Below are positions 42,648-53,835 of a stretch of DNA of 64,000 nucleotides, in pieces. Under the pieces are notes generated by a model. That model did no database searches, was not told the DNA's origin, and was given only the letters and a program-made list of their open reading frames with translations. The number at the start of each line of letters is the position of its first letter. Within the stretch, counting starts at the first letter, position 1. The translations under genes were made by a program, and so were the position numbers. The DNA lies in the NCBI RefSeq assembly GCF_020283565.1, contig NC_060059.1, positions 13,151,501-13,215,500 on the forward strand, read 5' to 3'. Source of the DNA: Trifolium pratense (Eukaryota; Streptophyta; Magnoliopsida; Fabales; Fabaceae).

Positions 42648-42986
42648 ATGAACGGTGGTGAAGGAGACAAAACATTGCCAATAGCAAATGTGAGTAGAAT
42701 AATGAAACAAAATCTTCCTCCCAATGCAAAGATCTCAAAAGAAAGCAAACAACTGATGCAAGAATGTGCGACAGAGTTCATAAGTTTTGTGACAGGTGAA
42801 GCATCTGACAAGTGTCACAAAGAGAATCGAAAGACTGTTAGTGGAGATGACATCTGTTGGGCTCTTTGTTCATTAGGGTTTGATAACTATGCTGAAGCCA
42901 TTGGAAGGTATTTGTATAAATTCAGACAAGCTGAACTTGTTAAATTGAATCAGAACAAACTTGAGACATCAAAAGACAAAGTTTGA
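42648..42986 (+). CDS. NF-YB (HAP3) histone-fold subunit, non-LEC1 type
   Basis: A single exon encodes 112 residues. [15 protein letters not shown] at about 10-24 starts the conserved B domain, followed by the histone-fold core [27 protein letters not shown] and a final helix [12 protein letters not shown] pairs with NF-YC and then NF-YA to bind CCAAT boxes. At the position where LEC1-type proteins carry a distinguishing aspartate there is lysine (K31, in AKISKESK), so this is the non-LEC1 class, closest in style to NF-YB5/NF-YB4. The tails on both sides are short. The single-exon structure is normal for many plant NF-YB genes. Confidence 0.93.
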   Translation: MNGGEGDKTLPIANVSRIMKQNLPPNAKISKESKQLMQECATEFISFVTGEASDKCHKENRKTVSGDDICWALCSLGFDNYAEAIGRYLYKFRQAELVKLNQNKLETSKDKV

Positions 42987-43012
42987 GGATGGTATCTGCT
43001 AAAATGATATAT

Positions 43013-43155
43013 ATTCATCTCAATAGATATCATCTTAAGAAAAGGAATGAAACCCTAATTAGAGATCGGTACTTAAGAAATTAATCCACCAAAAGTATCA
43101 ATTTCTAATTAGGGTTTCTTTCCTTTTCTGAAGATGGTTTCTGATAAGATGAACA
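43013..43155 (+). ncRNA. Long imperfect hairpin just after NF-YB (3' UTR or small-RNA precursor)
   Basis: The arms 43013-43073 and 43095-43155 are inversely complementary over about 60 bp with scattered mismatches; the core is GAAACCCTAATTAGA against its complement. The loop is about 20 nt. It starts 27 bp after the NF-YB stop and is thus probably in the 3' UTR. Its size and mismatch pattern would suit a plant microRNA-like precursor, but I recognise no known mature sequence. A MITE origin is equally possible. Confidence 0.5.
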
Positions 43156-43401
43156 TTTCTTGTTTTGTTGGATGTTGTGAGGTAATTATAATGAATTTGC
43201 AAATTAAGGGGTTAAATTCCATTTCTTCTATCTTGAATATAAATATTGTATCACTGCATTTTTTTGGTTTTTTGTTTTTGTATTGAAGTAATTGTATCAG
43301 TTTATTGAGCTTCTTATGGTATAAACTATAAAGAATGAAGTAATTGGGTAATTCATTAGTACTATAGCTGTCAAAAGATAAGTTGAGTACATCATTAATA
43401 T

Positions 43402-43730
43402 AAAATTACACTACAGATCCTTTATCTTATTTTTTTGTAACACTTTGGTCCTTTATCTTTTTTTTGTAACAATTTGGTCCTTTATTTTTTATTTTGTAAC
43501 ACTTTGGTCCTTGTCTTATTTATTTATAAAAAATAAAGGACCACAATGTTACAAATAGAAAAAGATAAATGACCAAACTGTTACAAAAAAGGGACTAAAG
43601 TGTTACAAATAAAAAAAATAAAGGACTAAAGTGTTACAAATAAAAGATAAAGGACCAAAGTGTTACAAAAAAAAGATAAAGGACCAAAGTGTTACAAAAA
43701 AATAAAATAAAGGACCTGTAGTGTAATTTT
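43402..43730. repeat. Foldback element made of tandem GTAACACTTTGGTCCTTTATC units
   Basis: The termini AAAATTACACTACAG and CTGTAGTGTAATTTT are perfectly inverted. The left half repeats TTTTTGTAACACTTTGGTCC-type units about three times; the right half repeats the inverse GGACCAAAGTGTTACAAA about six times. The total of 329 bp can form a very long stem. No target duplication was recognised. Confidence 0.8.
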
Positions 43731-46690
43731 GCCCAAATAAATAGATCTCTGATGTTTTATCTGATCTGAGCATATGTTGAACATCAAGATTCAAGACATA
43801 GTTGTGCTAGTACTGGTACAAGGGCAATTTTTGCAGAAGGTATGTTTACTTACATTACATCCAAATGAAATTTTGATTAATTCCACAAGATTTTTCTGAA
43901 GATTATTGTAATTAATTAGCACAATTGATTAGTAATTTTAGTAATTATAGGGTATAACAAGTAAATATTTACCGTAAAAAAATGTAAATATTTGTTTAGT
44001 AATTATAGGTTGTGAATGTTAGCAATTGGTAGATCGTATTAAGTTCTTTTTTTGAAAGTGATTTTTGAGCAAGTTATTTGGATTTCCTTCAACTACTTTC
44101 TAGTCAGGCTAGTCTCCCTCTCTCTAGTTAATTAGATAGTCTTTAATTTAATTTGGATGCTTAATTTTTCTTTAGTCCTGTAGTTTTCTTTTGACTTTGT
44201 ATATTTTCGTCATATATTATATATTATATTTGTTATTAAAAGAAAATATATCATTCAAATTTTTTTAGGTTTTGAATTGAGTTGAAAAGTCATCAAATCA
44301 GTTTATAATAGAACACTTCTAGAAAAGAAAAGTTAGCTTTCTCTAATTATCTCAGCACAAAATTTAGTGATGAATTTAGAGAAGAATTTCATGATTTCCA
44401 TCTTTAAACTATTGGTCAACTTAAAGATGGAAAACATCTACTTCTTAGATTTTAGTTTTTAGTTCTAAAATGTTTCATGGACATCTGTTTTTTTTATTTA
44501 TTTAGATTTTCTAATTACAGTTATACACTGTAACACATTTTTAGACCGTTTAATTCTTTTTTTGAAATGGCAAGACAAATTTTATTAAAAAATAATTTCG
44601 AAGAAAATATAAGAGGTACTCTACTAACTCGTAGAATAAGTATATTTAGTACTTGATCCAAATATAAACAAACCAAAACAGAGTGAAGCAAATAACACGC
44701 TCAAACAAGCCTAAAGAACTGCAACCCAAACAACTACCTAACTGAATATAGGATTGACACACCACCCACGGAACAAGCAAGGTGAGTTAATTTTCTTGGA
44801 CAACAACCAACCATTTCTAATAGATGTATTTGATCCTATCAAGAGCTTTGCCCACACCCAAAGATTTATCAGAGAAGATCAAGTCATTCCTACTTCGTTC
44901 AATTTTAAATCAACGGATGAGATCGTTTTATTATATAAAACTGAGTTTGAAATATGATTTATCTATAATCTCAAATCAACAATTGAGGTCGGTTACAATG
45001 TGAAACAGAGAATTTGAGTTTCACTTTTTCATACAAGTACAACACCTGATTGATGACGTGCAAAAATGTAGTTAATTCAAAAATAAATTATAACGAATGG
45101 TTAATTCAATTTACCATTCAATTTACGTGGAAAATATTGTAGTTAATTCATGCGTTTTTGCTAAGAATTTTGATTACTTCATCTACTAAATTAACCTCAA
45201 AAAACAGATAAGTAGATGTCCACATGACCACATATCATTATTGATTAGTGCAGCAGTTCTTGAGGTGTCTTTTTATAAGCAAATTTATTAAAGTACGAGG
45301 TACTACAATTCGTTATAATAAAATCAAACTAATATATTAGTAGATTGCAAACACCCCAAAGGAATATAGAACAGCAATGAAAAGAAAAGTGCATTGATAC
45401 GTTCAATTATATATGCTTGTGACCTTTCCCAACTTAACTAATATTTACACACCATGCTGTTATAGTCCTTGCCCTTGCCTCAGTGATAAGGGTTTGTCTG
45501 CAGATAATTAAGCATAATTTGTAACCAAAATTCAAGTTATATTATTGTAGCCAGTAACATTGCAAAGTTGTATTAATAAACTTGCATACATGTACTAGAA
45601 TTTCGGTTTTCCAACCCTAAAAACCGGGGACCACTATCTCGTTTTCTTTAATTTGCATAATTAACCGTGAAAATCCAATCAAATATCAAGCATGCTTGCA
45701 TTCTATCAATTTCAAATCAAGTATTAGGACATTAAAATCATTAAACTATGTTGACAGCAAAGTCATTCTAAGTTTGAACTTGTGTCAGAAATATTAGGGT
45801 TTCATATCCTCCACTGAGGTAAATTCCACAAGCTATACTATCAACTTAATGACTTATATATTTGGGACCACTTCTCAACTATACTATCAACTTAATGACT
45901 TATATATATATATACTCTCTATACATGTCCTCTCTGACAAGCTATACACACACACACCCACATATGCATACACTTGGTAAAGATACGAAGGTTTGGTTCA
46001 GAAGTAGCTTTCCATCCACATTATGGAGGAGACATGTAGTTATATGTCCAGTTTGAATTTAACTTATTTGTGAGGTTATAAAAATAGTTTATGCAATTAA
46101 ATAAATTTTTATGTTAATTTATAAGTTTTCACTAACAAAAATTGTATCTTTAATTATATACTATTTTCTCATATTTGAAAAAACTTATAATAATACATAA
46201 AAACTTATAAGTTGTTTCGAATAAACTTAAAAATAAGTCAATTCAAACGGGTCCATAATTAAAAACCTCAACCAAAAGAATTTTATAGTATTGTTGTTAA
46301 ACTTGAAAGTTAGCCGATGTATATTTGCTAATGCATCTCAAGTGTAATTTCTTTTTCCTCAAGTGGTTACAGTGAATAAGGAGCTATATGTACCATCCAC
46401 AACTATGAGTTCTTTAACTACTCTAAAGTGTTAAGTATAGTGTTTGAGTGCTCCAAAATTGGGGATTGGGTCCTCTCTAGTGAATGGAGAGGTCCAATAA
46501 AATCTTAACTATTTTAGCATTGAAGTAAAATAGTCTGTGTATTTTGTATGAATGGAACAATTATCCTCTAGAAATATATTTTCTTTTTGTTCTTTATTAG
46601 TAATAATTTTATTTTGATCCATTTTTAATATGGGTTTTATGTTGTTAAAGAAGAAAGGTGAAAGATAAAGATAGAATCAAGTGAAATATG
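43731..46690. other. Intergenic AT-rich DNA
   Basis: No gene is seen. At 44570-44740 and 45270-45370 are stretches that look like antisense tails of degraded retroelements (AAATTTTATTAAAA near AACACGCTCAAACAAGCC), unassigned. A 29-bp repeat ACTATCAACTTAATGACTTA occurs twice at about 45838 and 45881. Confidence 0.35.
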
Positions 46691-47260
46691 TGTTGGGGTT
46701 GATTGCAATGTAAGTCCCACATTGCTAATGAAAGAAAAAAAAAGGTCAAAGAAATTATATTGAAGAAGTCTCACATCGCTTAGAATGATGAAGCAATGGG
46801 GAAATCAAGACTATATAATGGACTTAAGTTCTTTGTTTATAATTGCACCAGTCACTCGCACTTTAAGCTTATATCTGACTTTTTTTGTTTTGCTCTTGTA
46901 CTCTTTTATTAGAGTGTTGTGAGATGTAGTTAGATATTTGCTTTGGAGAGTGTGGGTGTGTATTGGGGTCATGGGGTGTTTGAGAGTGAAGTCTATGTGT
47001 TGTAACAATTTTCACATAGTGATATTCTCTTGTTGTCGGTTTTGACAACGACCGTGGTTTTTTCTCCGATTTTGGAGTTTCCACGTTATATTCTTGTGTT
47101 GTTGATTGCTTTTCTTTTATGTTCTCTATGCCGGTTTTTCCCAACAACTGGTATCAGAGCTCTTGGTTTGATTCAAAAGGAGGGAGTTCCATTGTGAAGT
47201 TTAGGCTAGAGAAAATTGATGGAAGAATCATGTTTGGCTTGTGGAATATTAAGTCAAGGA
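46691..47260 (+). mobile_element. Copia LTR retrotransposon fragment: LTR, primer-binding site and start of gag
   Basis: The LTR runs 46691-47146 from TGTTGGGG to CCCAACA, with a TATATAATGG promoter-like box at about 46813. TGGTATCAGAGC at 47149-47160 is the standard primer-binding site for initiator methionine tRNA. Beyond it, frames read KFRLEKIDG and FGLWNIKSRM, typical of the Copia gag N-terminus, then a stop. The rest of the element and the second LTR are missing. Confidence 0.85.
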
Positions 47261-48691
47261 TGCACTGATGCAATCAGGGTTACACAAGGCCAGCCTGGAG
47301 AGGCGGTGATAATAATACTCGACATCAGTCTGGAGAGGCGGTGCTAACAATACTCGAGTTACGTCTAAAACAAGATATCACTTTTCTTTTTTGTTATCCT
47401 CTTATTTTGTTCAATTTCTTCCCCGGGAATGACCTTTACTCTACGAACTAGAAATTTATAGCATGTCCTTTTGTTGAGCATCAAAAAGCATGTTTGAAAA
47501 TTAAGATAAGAGGCTGAGTGAATGTGGTTCGTAACCGTGGTTTGTACCATTGTTTAATTAAGAGGAAGGTGATACACTATATTAAACGAACATGTTATTA
47601 ATTTTGATTGATCCGTCGTCAGTTAATTACGAGTACCCAACAAAACTAACAAGATAGCGAAGAATGTACATAAATTAAATGCATTAACATTTTCTCCTTA
47701 GTATACAAATAAAATATGAGCTATGCTATATCCCGCAAAGGTATTTCACACGAATTTTCACGAATACATGTTTTCATATTGATATCTCACTTGAATTGCT
47801 AGCATATGAAGCACGTTATCACTATATTAACAGATTAAACCATCTTTAATGACATTTCACAACTTGGAGCCAAAAAAATGACACTTGGTGGTTGGTATGC
47901 AATTCCATAAGCATGGAAGCATTCTAGAGTGCCAGAAAGGTTATACAAAACCAAACACACTTTGAATAGCGAAGTTGAATTTTCCTCAAAAAAGAAAAAT
48001 GAGGGAGTTGAGTTAATTAAATAATACTAGTTGTTTTTGTTGCTTGTGGTACATGTTTGTGAAAAAATCGTGATATTCATTTTCGCTATAAGCATTCCTC
48101 ATAAAATATTGTAACATAATCAATTTAAGTTTTATTTTATGGCATAATACATGTAATTAACCTTCTCATTCTTGTAACTCACCATGATTTCAACGAATTT
48201 ACTTTGATACTTACTATCAAAGATGCACTAAATCTGATAAGGTTAACTAAAGAAATATAATTATGTTGACAAAGCCTATGCTCCAGTTTTGTGGCAGCAA
48301 CATGCACAACTCCTGCATAATCACTGCTAAACCAGTCCCCAGCCTGTAGAGCCATTTGAGAAGTAGCTTGTGGAGCCTGGAGAATCTAACTAGATGAATT
48401 GTTGGACAGTTCATGAAGTGATGGTCTTGAGTTTCATTACTAGACAGTTCGGATTGGCGATAGACCATATTTTCTTCGACGCTAATTGGCGATAAACCAT
48501 ATTCAGTATTAACATTGAAAACTAGTGCTCTATTTTCAAAGACTTGGAAGAACGGGATTGGTAAAGCTTCACCATATTTTTCACAAGACTTGACTTTCAT
48601 TTTCTGTTAGCCTCTTATTTTGTTCAATTTCTTCCCCCACGAATGACTTTACTCCACAAACTAGCTAGAAATTTATAATTAAGTGCGCAAC
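47261..48691. other. Intergenic DNA with a 70-bp direct repeat 1.2 kb apart
   Basis: CCTCTTATTTTGTTCAATTT begins related stretches at about 47398 and 48611, alike for some 65 bp with a few differences. A minus-strand open frame at 48247-48600 (117 codons) abuts the second copy; I recognise no domain in it. Confidence 0.45.
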
Positions 48692-49634
48692 CAATGTTTT
48701 AAGAACCGGACCGGCCGGTTCGACCGGGAACCGGACACAGCAGCGGTCCGGATGAGTGCTAAGAACCGGTAGTCTGCAGAACCGGAAAAAAACCGTTTGG
48801 AACCGTTCTGAACCGCCCTGAACCGCTCAAACCGTCAAACCGGGGGCGGTTTTAAAAAACCGGCCGGTTCTGAATCTAGCATAAAAAAAAAAACATTTTT
48901 TCCCCTATTTTTTTTTGTTTCTTTTCACGCTCTTTTTTGTCAAATTTTTTTCTTCCTTTTATCCATCGATTAAGATTTGCCTTTGTCTTTTACTGTAATT
49001 AATTAACAGAGTTGTAAACAGATCCAGACATAGAAATACAGAGACTAGAAGGATTCAATTTTCTTTTCCTTTGCTTTTATACAAATAAAAGTAACTGATT
49101 TGTTTAAAAAAGTAAAAGAAAAGAGAGAGATTTGCTTGAAGAAGAGAAAGAAAAGAGAGAAAAAGAACAAGATTGAGCTTGAAGAAGAGATATAAGAAAG
49201 GATGTGCCAATAAAAAATAAGAAAGAAAAAATCTCACGTGATTGAGAAGAGAAAGATGAACAGTGACGGCTGATTACATTACATTTGCATATTGTTTGTA
49301 TTGTACTAAGACTAGATTAGATATTTATATTTAGGGTTTAGTAAATGAGCTTGGGTCAAGTATGTTCTTTTTTCACTAATAAATTGGGCTTATTGTTGAG
49401 CTAAGTATTATTCTTTTTATTTTATTTAATATTTATTTATTTATTACTTTCTTAAGTTGTGTTTTGTTAGTTTGTTATAGAGAAAAAAAAATTCTATTCT
49501 ATTTTTTTATTATAGTAAAATTATATGAACGGTTCAATATAAACGGTTCAATAACGGTTGAACCGGTCCGACCGATTGAACCTTGAACCGATGGTCAAAA
49601 CGGTTCGACTTCCGGTCCGGTTCTTAAAACATTG
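48692..49634. mobile_element. Non-autonomous hAT element, 943 bp, with AACCGG-type subterminal repeats
   Basis: The 8-bp duplication TGCGCAAC lies at 48684-48691 and 49635-49642. The termini CAATGTTTTAAGAACCGGACCGG and its inverse match almost perfectly over about 23 bp. Both ends are packed with GAACCG and CGGTTC units, and the centre is AT-rich without a transposase. Confidence 0.87.
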
Positions 49635-50210
49635 TGCGCAACACAAAATTATGTTACTAACAAAAAGTCGAAAATGAAGTTCATGATGAATCATGTGTAG
49701 GTTATGTGTCCAGAGAAAAAGATTACTAAATTTAGAACTTTGATATTTAAGGAACAAAAAAATAGACTTTAAAAGAAAGGAACTATTTTTGTGACAGTTA
49801 TAAATAAATAGAGCAAAAGTGCAATTAAGTTTTAAAAATATATGGAACATCCACTTACAAGACAGAACATAAGTTAAATGGTGAACACTGTGATACCTAA
49901 AAAATATGTTAGATACGAGTATCCAATTAATTTAGTTGGTGGAATAGAAATAACCACATTAGTATCCTAGAAGAACAAAAGATGGCTCTCTTCCGAGAGC
50001 GCGAATTGTGGCTTATTAGGGTGGCCTCCATAATCCTCGGGAGACTTGGGGCAAATAAACTAAGAAGTCCTTTGTTTTTGTTTTTCTTTTAACTTATATA
50101 TGTTAAGACTTGACAACTTATCTAAAAATTGATGAATTTTAAAGATGGCAAGAAAATAGGAGAGTGTGTAAACACGCTACACATATGAACTACTTCAATG
50201 TCTATCTTAA

Positions 50211-50570
50211 TTAGCTTTTTTGGAACATAACAAGGACGCCACCACCGTCAAGGGTCAGGTCCAACAGAGTCTTGCCATTCTCATGAATGATACTAACAAC
50301 CCCACATTAAAGCATACAATAAGGGCATACCTCTCTAGGACACCATTCGATGTAATAGATAGTAGTAACGCCGGTCTCCACAATCCTAAAGAAGTTACCA
50401 AATGATCCAACTGTATCATCATCTTTTCCGGTGATAATGAGCCTCCTTCCACTCGTCGCGTCCCTCTCACCCAATCTCAAGTCTGTTGATTGTCCACAAG
50501 TTGTGGAAGCATTGAATTGGATTCTCAAGTCACTGTTAAGCCTCACATCGTCTTCATCATGAGAAATAAC
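50211..50570 (-). pseudogene. Kunitz-type protease inhibitor relic
   Basis: On the minus strand the frame reads LRIQFNASTTCGQST, WRL-like DLRLGERDATSGRRLIITG, NFFRIVETG, YYIEWCPREVCPYC, then a TAA stop at 50307. The same frame then continues CGVVSIIHENGKTLLDLTLD to a natural end at 50211. These are the second half of the Kunitz (STI) beta-trefoil and its disulfide cysteines. The signal peptide and the reactive-site half are missing, so this is a truncated pseudogene with a premature stop. Kunitz families are large in legumes. Confidence 0.8.
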
Positions 50571-51266
50571 GGAAGAAGTAAAAATAAAACGCAGAAGGTG
50601 TGCTTTGCGAAAAGCACAAAAAAAAAAAACTCATCCATATTTCATATCCAAGGGACTAAGACCCCAACTTTGGGTTCATATTTAAAATGGACATTTTTGT
50701 AAAATCAAAAAAGATGAGGTGTGTTTGTCAAAAGTGGGGGTGGGTAGTAAACTAGTAATCATCTCCCATTTTCTACTGTGTTGTTTACTACTACTAATCA
50801 ACCATTATAAATTCTTTCAAAAAAAAAAACAAACCATATTATAACGTTAAAAAAAAAAAATCAACACCATTAAAATTTAAAACAAAGGCTTAGAGGACAA
50901 AACTTAGGTACAGTGCCCTAAGTCCTGTTCATACTGTTCTCAATCAAAAAATTACTGTTCTCCAGCCAACACAACGCAACACGAACAGACTCTTCTTCTC
51001 CCTCACGATTGTAAGTTCAGTTTTCTCCCTCACCAGAACGCTAAACGCCACCGTTTCTCGCCGTCGTGACCGTAAGTTCTGTTTCCATCCTAGCTTTTAA
51101 TCTCAGCCATTAACCGGAGCAAAGCTGCGCTCTCTCTTAACACTGAAACAACGGCCGAAATTGGTCTCCGAGAGTATAAAACCCTTCATTTTACCGTTAC
51201 ATATCTCAACGCCGAAACCCTAGCCTCTACATAACTTGATGTGTAACGGCTAATTCCGTAGCCACA
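50571..51266 (+). promoter_or_regulatory. Promoter and 5' leader of ATM
   Basis: From about 50990 the sequence turns CT-rich and leader-like. Two similar blocks, GATTGTAAGTTCAGTTTTCT at 51007 and GACCGTAAGTTCTGTTTCCA at 51068, each contain a donor-like GTAAGT. A leader intron ending at GTAG before CCACAATGG (51260) is therefore possible. A four-codon upstream ORF (51239-51253) ends 13 bp before the ATM start codon. Confidence 0.4.
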
Positions 51267-51884
51267 ATGGCGAAAATCAGTTCCAGAGACGTTCGAGAGA
51301 TTGTAGAAAATCTCTCATCGGAGAAAGTTAAACCTCGCGAAGTAAGTAACCTTCAATCCCTTTCAAAACTCACTATTCACATTTCTTTACTTCATTGATG
51401 CGAAAACTTTTTCACTATTCGTTTTAGGTTTTAATTTCATGCATACTGTGTTCAATTTTCTTTTGAAATTCGTTATTCTGTTCTATCGGATTTCAATTTG
51501 TATGATTATCACTGTTTTGATTTGGATAAAGAAGTTTTTCATCTATTTGTTAATCTAATTTTAATTAGATTATTATAGTTATTATAACCCTAAACCCTAA
51601 AACAAATGATGCTGTGTTTGTTATGATTGAGTTGGATAATCTTTATTTATTATTGAATTTTCTTTTCTGTGTACATGCTTCGAGGTTCTTGTATTCGATT
51701 CTAATTCGTGGTACTATCTTTTACATTACCAGGAAGGGATCAAGTTGTTAAATAGTTGGTTAGAAGGAGAAAGATCATATAACTTCTGCAAATTTATTGG
51801 ACTGAGTACGTCAAAGCTTAGGCCAGATGAAGTTCCTCACTGTAAGATCATTTTTAAAATAGAATTTACATGCATTGTTGGATG

Positions 51885-51968
<84 letters not shown>

Positions 51969-53793
51969 GACAAGTTGTAAATTTTACCCATGCTTAATTA
52001 ATCTATCTTAAATTGCTTTTGGGGGCAGCTGAAACGTGGCCTTTTCTGGTTTCTTTGGTTATTAAAGCTTCATCATTGGAAATATCCTCAAGTAAGCGGA
52101 GAAATCCAAAAATGATATATGCAAAGACTCTTAGACTTATTGTGCAGCGAGCAGAAGCTGCTAAGTATTCAGGTCAGTTTAGTTTGTAAATATGACTATT
52201 CTTTTCTTTCCATTTGACCAGAAATAAATACTATTAGCGTATGAAGCTAAATTATAAAATAAAACTGCACCCAAAAAATATTAGAAACTTATCAACCAAA
52301 AAAATATTAGAAACTTATCTTATGAAGTTAATATTGTTAATTTCCCCCCTCTTAATTACCTGTTTTCCTTTTTATTTTAGGCAAAATTCTGCCTTTGTCA
52401 TCTGTGGTCAAACCACTTTTTAATCATGTTTGGGATGTCCTGAGCAATGTTCCAAGCTTTCAGTCAGAGTATGGGATTATCCTCCGGCATCTATTGGCAG
52501 TCAGGGATTACAGTTTTCAGATGAGGAAGCGCGTTTATTGCAGTATGTTTTTGCAAACATGAAGCGTGCACCGTTGTGACTTCTAACCACAACTGTCTGT
52601 TTTAATCTTCCTTTTTTGTTCTTCTAATCAAATTCTTTATGGCTAGGCCTGGTGATGCTGTACATTGAGAAAGTTGAAGCAAGCTTGAATGGGAAAAACA
52701 TAAGTCATTTTACTTCCAAAGAAGAGGTCTTCCGCAATATCTTAACTCTTCATTCACTTTTGGATTATCCTCCTCGAGACTACCCTGTTAATCTACGAGA
52801 AGACATTGTTAAGGGATTTGTCAAGATCTGTTCATTCATTAGGTATTTCCTAAGGCGATTCAATGTTTTTCTTTTTTACTATTATCATTATCTGCTAGAG
52901 TACAATATGGCTTTTGTTTTGTTACTTTCTTCAGGGAAGAAGGAAAGATATCACGCAAACTTGTTGAATGTATCAATACATATTTGTTAAATGATGGTCC
53001 AAATTTGGGCTTTCAGTTGTTGGAGATTCATAATGCTATGCAGGAGTTTATGTTTCAATGTTGGCTGACAACACATGATCGAGTGCTTAAGGTCTCTCAT
53101 GGTTGCTTTTATAACAAATAAACTTATGAATTGCATTTACATTTTTCAAATTTCTCTATCATTATTTCTATTGCAGGATTCCCTAATGGTCTATGCAAGG
53201 ACACAGTTAAATTTAATTAGAGGTGCTGATGATAGGCAGTTATTGGTAGAACATCTTTTGGATGTGATTTATAAGGATCTTGATCAGGGTAGCGTGTCTA
53301 GTACTACAATGCCGCGGTGAGTGTCTCTATTTTATAATTTTAATGATGAATCTTTTTGTAGTTTATGATGATCTTAATTAATATTCTACCCAGGGTTGAT
53401 GGAAATACCGATGATAAACTTGGAACTTTGAGTAGCTCACAATGCGGCTTAGTGGAACTTGCAGCAGTTCTATTTTATAGGGTAGTTAGTAGAAACTCAG
53501 TCACCGATTCCTGGACTTAATATTCAAGTATCTGTGCACAGTTCTTGTTATGCTTCCTTTTTACTTCATTGTTTTTGTTTAGTGATGAATATCGGTCAGC
53601 TGGTATACTATGGAGCAGTTTCTCATGCTTTGTCTTTAGAGGTTTCAAGAAAAGCACTTAGCACCCCCCTGTGTTTTACTAGCCCTCTTCTTTCTCTCTA
53701 ATTACATTTCGTTTTATTGCTGGGTTGATCTATTTGGTTTTGTAGACTTGTGAATTTTAGCTGCTACTACTACTACTATTATTATTATTATTA

Positions 53794-53835
<42 letters not shown>

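Noticed and set aside
43402..43730. Tandem unit array considered as a CRISPR-like or satellite array
   Set aside because: The units are in opposite orientations on the two halves, with matching inverted ends, so a foldback element fits better.
44754..44957. 67-codon forward frame
   Set aside because: No recognisable family and adjacent to retroelement-like tails; probably chance.
48247..48600. 117-codon minus-strand frame as a gene
   Set aside because: No recognisable domain, no splice partners found, and it borders a duplicated noncoding stretch.
51745..52011. Open frame with an IYIYIY tail
   Set aside because: It is ATM exon 2 read past its splice donor into a TA microsatellite.
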